Assembly: GCA_001931905.2 (NCBI GenBank)
Contig: MSJI02000845.1
Coordinates: 113,786-131,999, forward strand
Reading direction: 5' to 3'
Source of the DNA: Cladosporium sp. IMV 00045
Lineage: Eukaryota; Ascomycota; Dothideomycetes; Cladosporiales; Cladosporiaceae
DNA length: 18,214 bases
The notes under the pieces were generated by a model. The model saw only the letters and a program-made list of their open reading frames with translations, did not search any database and was not told where the DNA came from. Position numbers and translations under genes: made by a program. This document shows, piece by piece, positions 16,070-18,214 of the stretch (position 1 is its first letter; every line of letters starts with the position of its first letter).

Positions 16070-16761
16070 CGGGCAGGACGGGCAGGCTAGCAACAACGAC
16101 GCCGCGCGGCCAAAGCACCAGCAGCCAAAGCTCAACCCTCGCCGGTTGCTCGCTAGTGCTGTCTAGCTCGCCCCTTCTTTCCCGGCCTCCCCCAAAACTC
16201 ACATCCCCGTTCGTTCGTTCCTGTAGCAGCCACACCTCTGCCCTCTGTCCACTCTTCTTCCCTCACCCGCCAGACCCAAAGTCAAGTCACTACTTACCCT
16301 TGGCTTGGTGTTTGCTTCCTCTCCTTCCACCTTCTCTTTCTCTCCTCTTCTTCCAAGCACATACTCGACTGCCTTTTGGCTCCTACACTCGCTGTGCCTT
16401 CAATCCCATTCACCTCCACGCCCTTGTTCAACCACCCCATCCATTGGCTATCCACCGAGTCGCCAGTCTCGTGAAGCAGCTTTAGTTATACCCAGGTCAG
16501 TCACCGCGCTCCTCCTCGCCTTCCGCGAGCTCCATCATCATTCCCTGCACAAGCTCGCCACAACAACGACGACATCGCCAAACTCGCAATCGTCACTCGA
16601 CGCAGCTTGCCCATCGAAACACGCCCGAAACAGCTCGCTCCCGCAGCAAGCTCGCCGCCCCCTTTTCCGCAGTTCGCAGCTCAACAACACAACAAACCTG
16701 CACCCGCTGAACCAAAACACTGACAATACCATCCAGTTATTCTCGACCCGTAATTCCAAAC
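16070..16761 (+). promoter_or_regulatory. ECM33 promoter and ATG-free leader
   Basis: There is no ATG in 692 bases before the ECM33 start, against roughly eleven expected by chance, and the plus strand is C/T/A-rich. This is what a long 5' UTR under selection against upstream starts looks like, though part must be promoter. ATGs at 16062 and 16066 mark its left edge. A reversed CCAAT (16443-16447) lies about 315 bases upstream of the coding start. No TATA box is evident. A GTCAGT (from 16496) could be a leader-intron donor. Confidence 0.5.
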
Positions 16762-18114
16762 ATGTCCCTCAAGTACCTCGCGCCCGTTGTGGCCATCGCC
16801 GGTCACGCAGTCGGTAAGAGAAGGTTCACGCGCGAACACCACGCGAAACGCCCTCCATTGAGAGCCGTTCGCTGACAATCACACAGCTCAGTCTTCCTGC
16901 AGCGCTGCCACCACCACCATCCAGAACAACGGTGACGCTTCTGGCCTCGCATCATGCACCACCTTCTCCGGCAGCATCGCCATTGCCACCGGCACCACCG
17001 AGAACATCGAGCTCAACAGCATCAGGAGAATCACTGGTGACTTGATCGCCAACAACGTTAGCGAGATCACCTCCATCTCCGCCGACAGCCTCGAGACCAT
17101 CGACGGCTCCTTCAACCTCAAGAGGAACGAGATTCTCTCTAACCTTAACTTCCCTCAGCTCAACGAGGTTGAGGAGATCGACTGGGACGGTCTTCCTGGT
17201 CTCCAGGGTCTTTCTTTCACCAACAGAATCAAGAAGGCCACCACCGTCAGCATCGTCAACACCCAGCTGAGCAGCCTTGAGGGCATTGACCTCGAGACCG
17301 TCGAGGGTGTCTCCATCCAGAACAACGAGTACCTTGACGAGATCACCATGCAGCTGGGCAATGTTAGCGACATCTTCCAGCTTTTCGCCAACGGCCGCAA
17401 CGTCTCTCTCAGCCTTCCCAACCTGATCTGGGCCAACAGACTCAACATTGCCAACTGCTCCAGCGTCATGCTCCCTTCGCTCGCCTCCGTCAACGGCACC
17501 CTCGGTCTCTACAGCAACTTCTTCGAGCGCATGCAGGCCCCTAACCTCACTGACGTTGGCGGCACTCTTGCCATCAACAACAACAACGCCCTGACCAACA
17601 TCTCCTTCCCCGAGCTCACCATCGTCTCTGGCGGTCTCACCATCCAGAACAACACCGAGCTTGCCGACGTCAGCGGTTTCCCTCTCCTTGAGACCGTTGG
17701 TGGTGCCCTCGACATGTACGGTGATGCCATCGACACGTAAGTTTATCAGCTCTTGAAAATGAGAAGACAAGAATTTGTACTAACATTCACTGCAGTGCCG
17801 ACTTCCCCAAGCTCAAGGACGTCCGTGGTGCCTTCAACCTCCAGTCCAACCAGAACCTCGACGATGTGTGCCCCGCTTTCGAGGAGTACGAGAGCGACTC
17901 CGTCATCAAGGGTGAGTTCACCTGCCGTGGTGAGGAGGAGGACCCTGAGGGCCAGGGCTCCAAGGAGCCTGGTTCCTCTCCCTCCGGCAACGGCGGTGGA
18001 TCTGGCGGCTCCGGCGGCAACGGTGGCGACTCTGACAGCGCCGCTGCCTCTCTCAAGATCACCGGCGCCACTGGCATCCTCGGTGTCGTCGCCGTCCTCT
18101 TCGGCCTCCTTTAA
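16762..18114 (+). CDS. ECM33: Ecm33/Sps2-family GPI-anchored cell-wall protein (three exons)
   Basis: Exons 16762-16813, 16887-17736 and 17796-18114 encode 406 residues. Ecm33 is a GPI-anchored plasma-membrane and wall glycoprotein needed for normal wall mannoprotein layering and morphogenesis. A signal peptide (cleavage likely after Ala18, AVA-QS) precedes a leucine-rich, receptor-L-like repeat body with recurring Asn-rich turns such as IANNVSEIT and IQNNTEL. The body holds eight N-glycosylation sequons, for example NVSE, NCSS, NGTL, NLTD and NISF. Near the end come a Cys pair (VCPAFEEYE and FTCRGEEE), a Gly/Ser-rich spacer, and a hydrophobic tail (TGATGILGVVAVLFGLL) after small residues, as a GPI signal requires. 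Intron 1 (73 nt) falls inside the signal peptide. Intron 2 (59 nt) has a perfect TACTAAC at 17778. Length matches the family; nothing is broken. Confidence 0.95.
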
Positions 18115-18214
18115 GCGCACGACTTCACGGATCACATATCCCCGGGGAAAGCATAGTACGGGGACTGAATCAATTGCATATCGGTTGAACAAGCGCGCAA
18201 TGAGGATCGCCAAA
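18115..18214 (+). other. ECM33 3' flank
   Basis: The last 100 bases of the window follow the ECM33 stop and are presumably its 3' UTR. No feature is discernible. Confidence 0.6.

Noticed and set aside
16952..17770. 272-codon minus-strand ORF over ECM33
   Set aside because: Antisense shadow of exon 2 of ECM33, rich in Val, Gly, Asp and Glu as expected from complementing its codons.

Overview
The window looks like nuclear DNA of a filamentous ascomycete (Pezizomycotina). The class is less certain; Dothideomycetes fits but cannot be proven from this sequence. The evidence is short GT-AG introns (59 to 166 nt) with CTAAC, CTGAC or TACTAAC branch points, fungal gene families (RHO1, ECM33, IMA1, a Siw14-type phosphatase), pyrimidine-rich leaders, and single-gene transcription units separated by large gaps. 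I see no rRNA, tRNA, CRISPR array, transposase or viral gene.

Layout from left to right: 1-501 has no gene. 502-1026 (-) is a NUDT15-like Nudix hydrolase. A divergent 2.05 kb gap leads to RHO1 (3077-4027, +, five exons including a 28-nt microexon). A 3 kb gap follows, rich in microsatellites, and ends in a TATA box and a leader with a well-placed uORF. Next is a Siw14-like inositol-pyrophosphate phosphatase (6997-8046, +, intronless). IMA1, an inner nuclear membrane protein, is at 8891-11116 (+, intronless). It converges with FMT1, mitochondrial methionyl-tRNA formyltransferase (11367-12774, -, two exons). A 4 kb gap without a recognisable gene follows, ending in a 692-nt ATG-free leader for ECM33, a GPI-anchored cell-wall protein (16762-18114, +, three exons). 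The last 100 bases are its 3' flank.

All six protein genes look intact and are mostly conserved housekeeping functions. RHO1 and ECM33 both act in cell-wall construction, and Siw14 acts in inositol pyrophosphate signalling, but there is no gene cluster in the strict sense. I did not find a convincing undescribed multi-gene system. The most interesting signals are non-coding: six copies of the 8-bp palindrome TACATGTA, all outside coding sequence; ATG-depleted leaders with single or clustered upstream AUGs before SIW14 and RHO1; a long ATG-free ECM33 leader; and a GCTCGCTCGC tract shared by two leaders.
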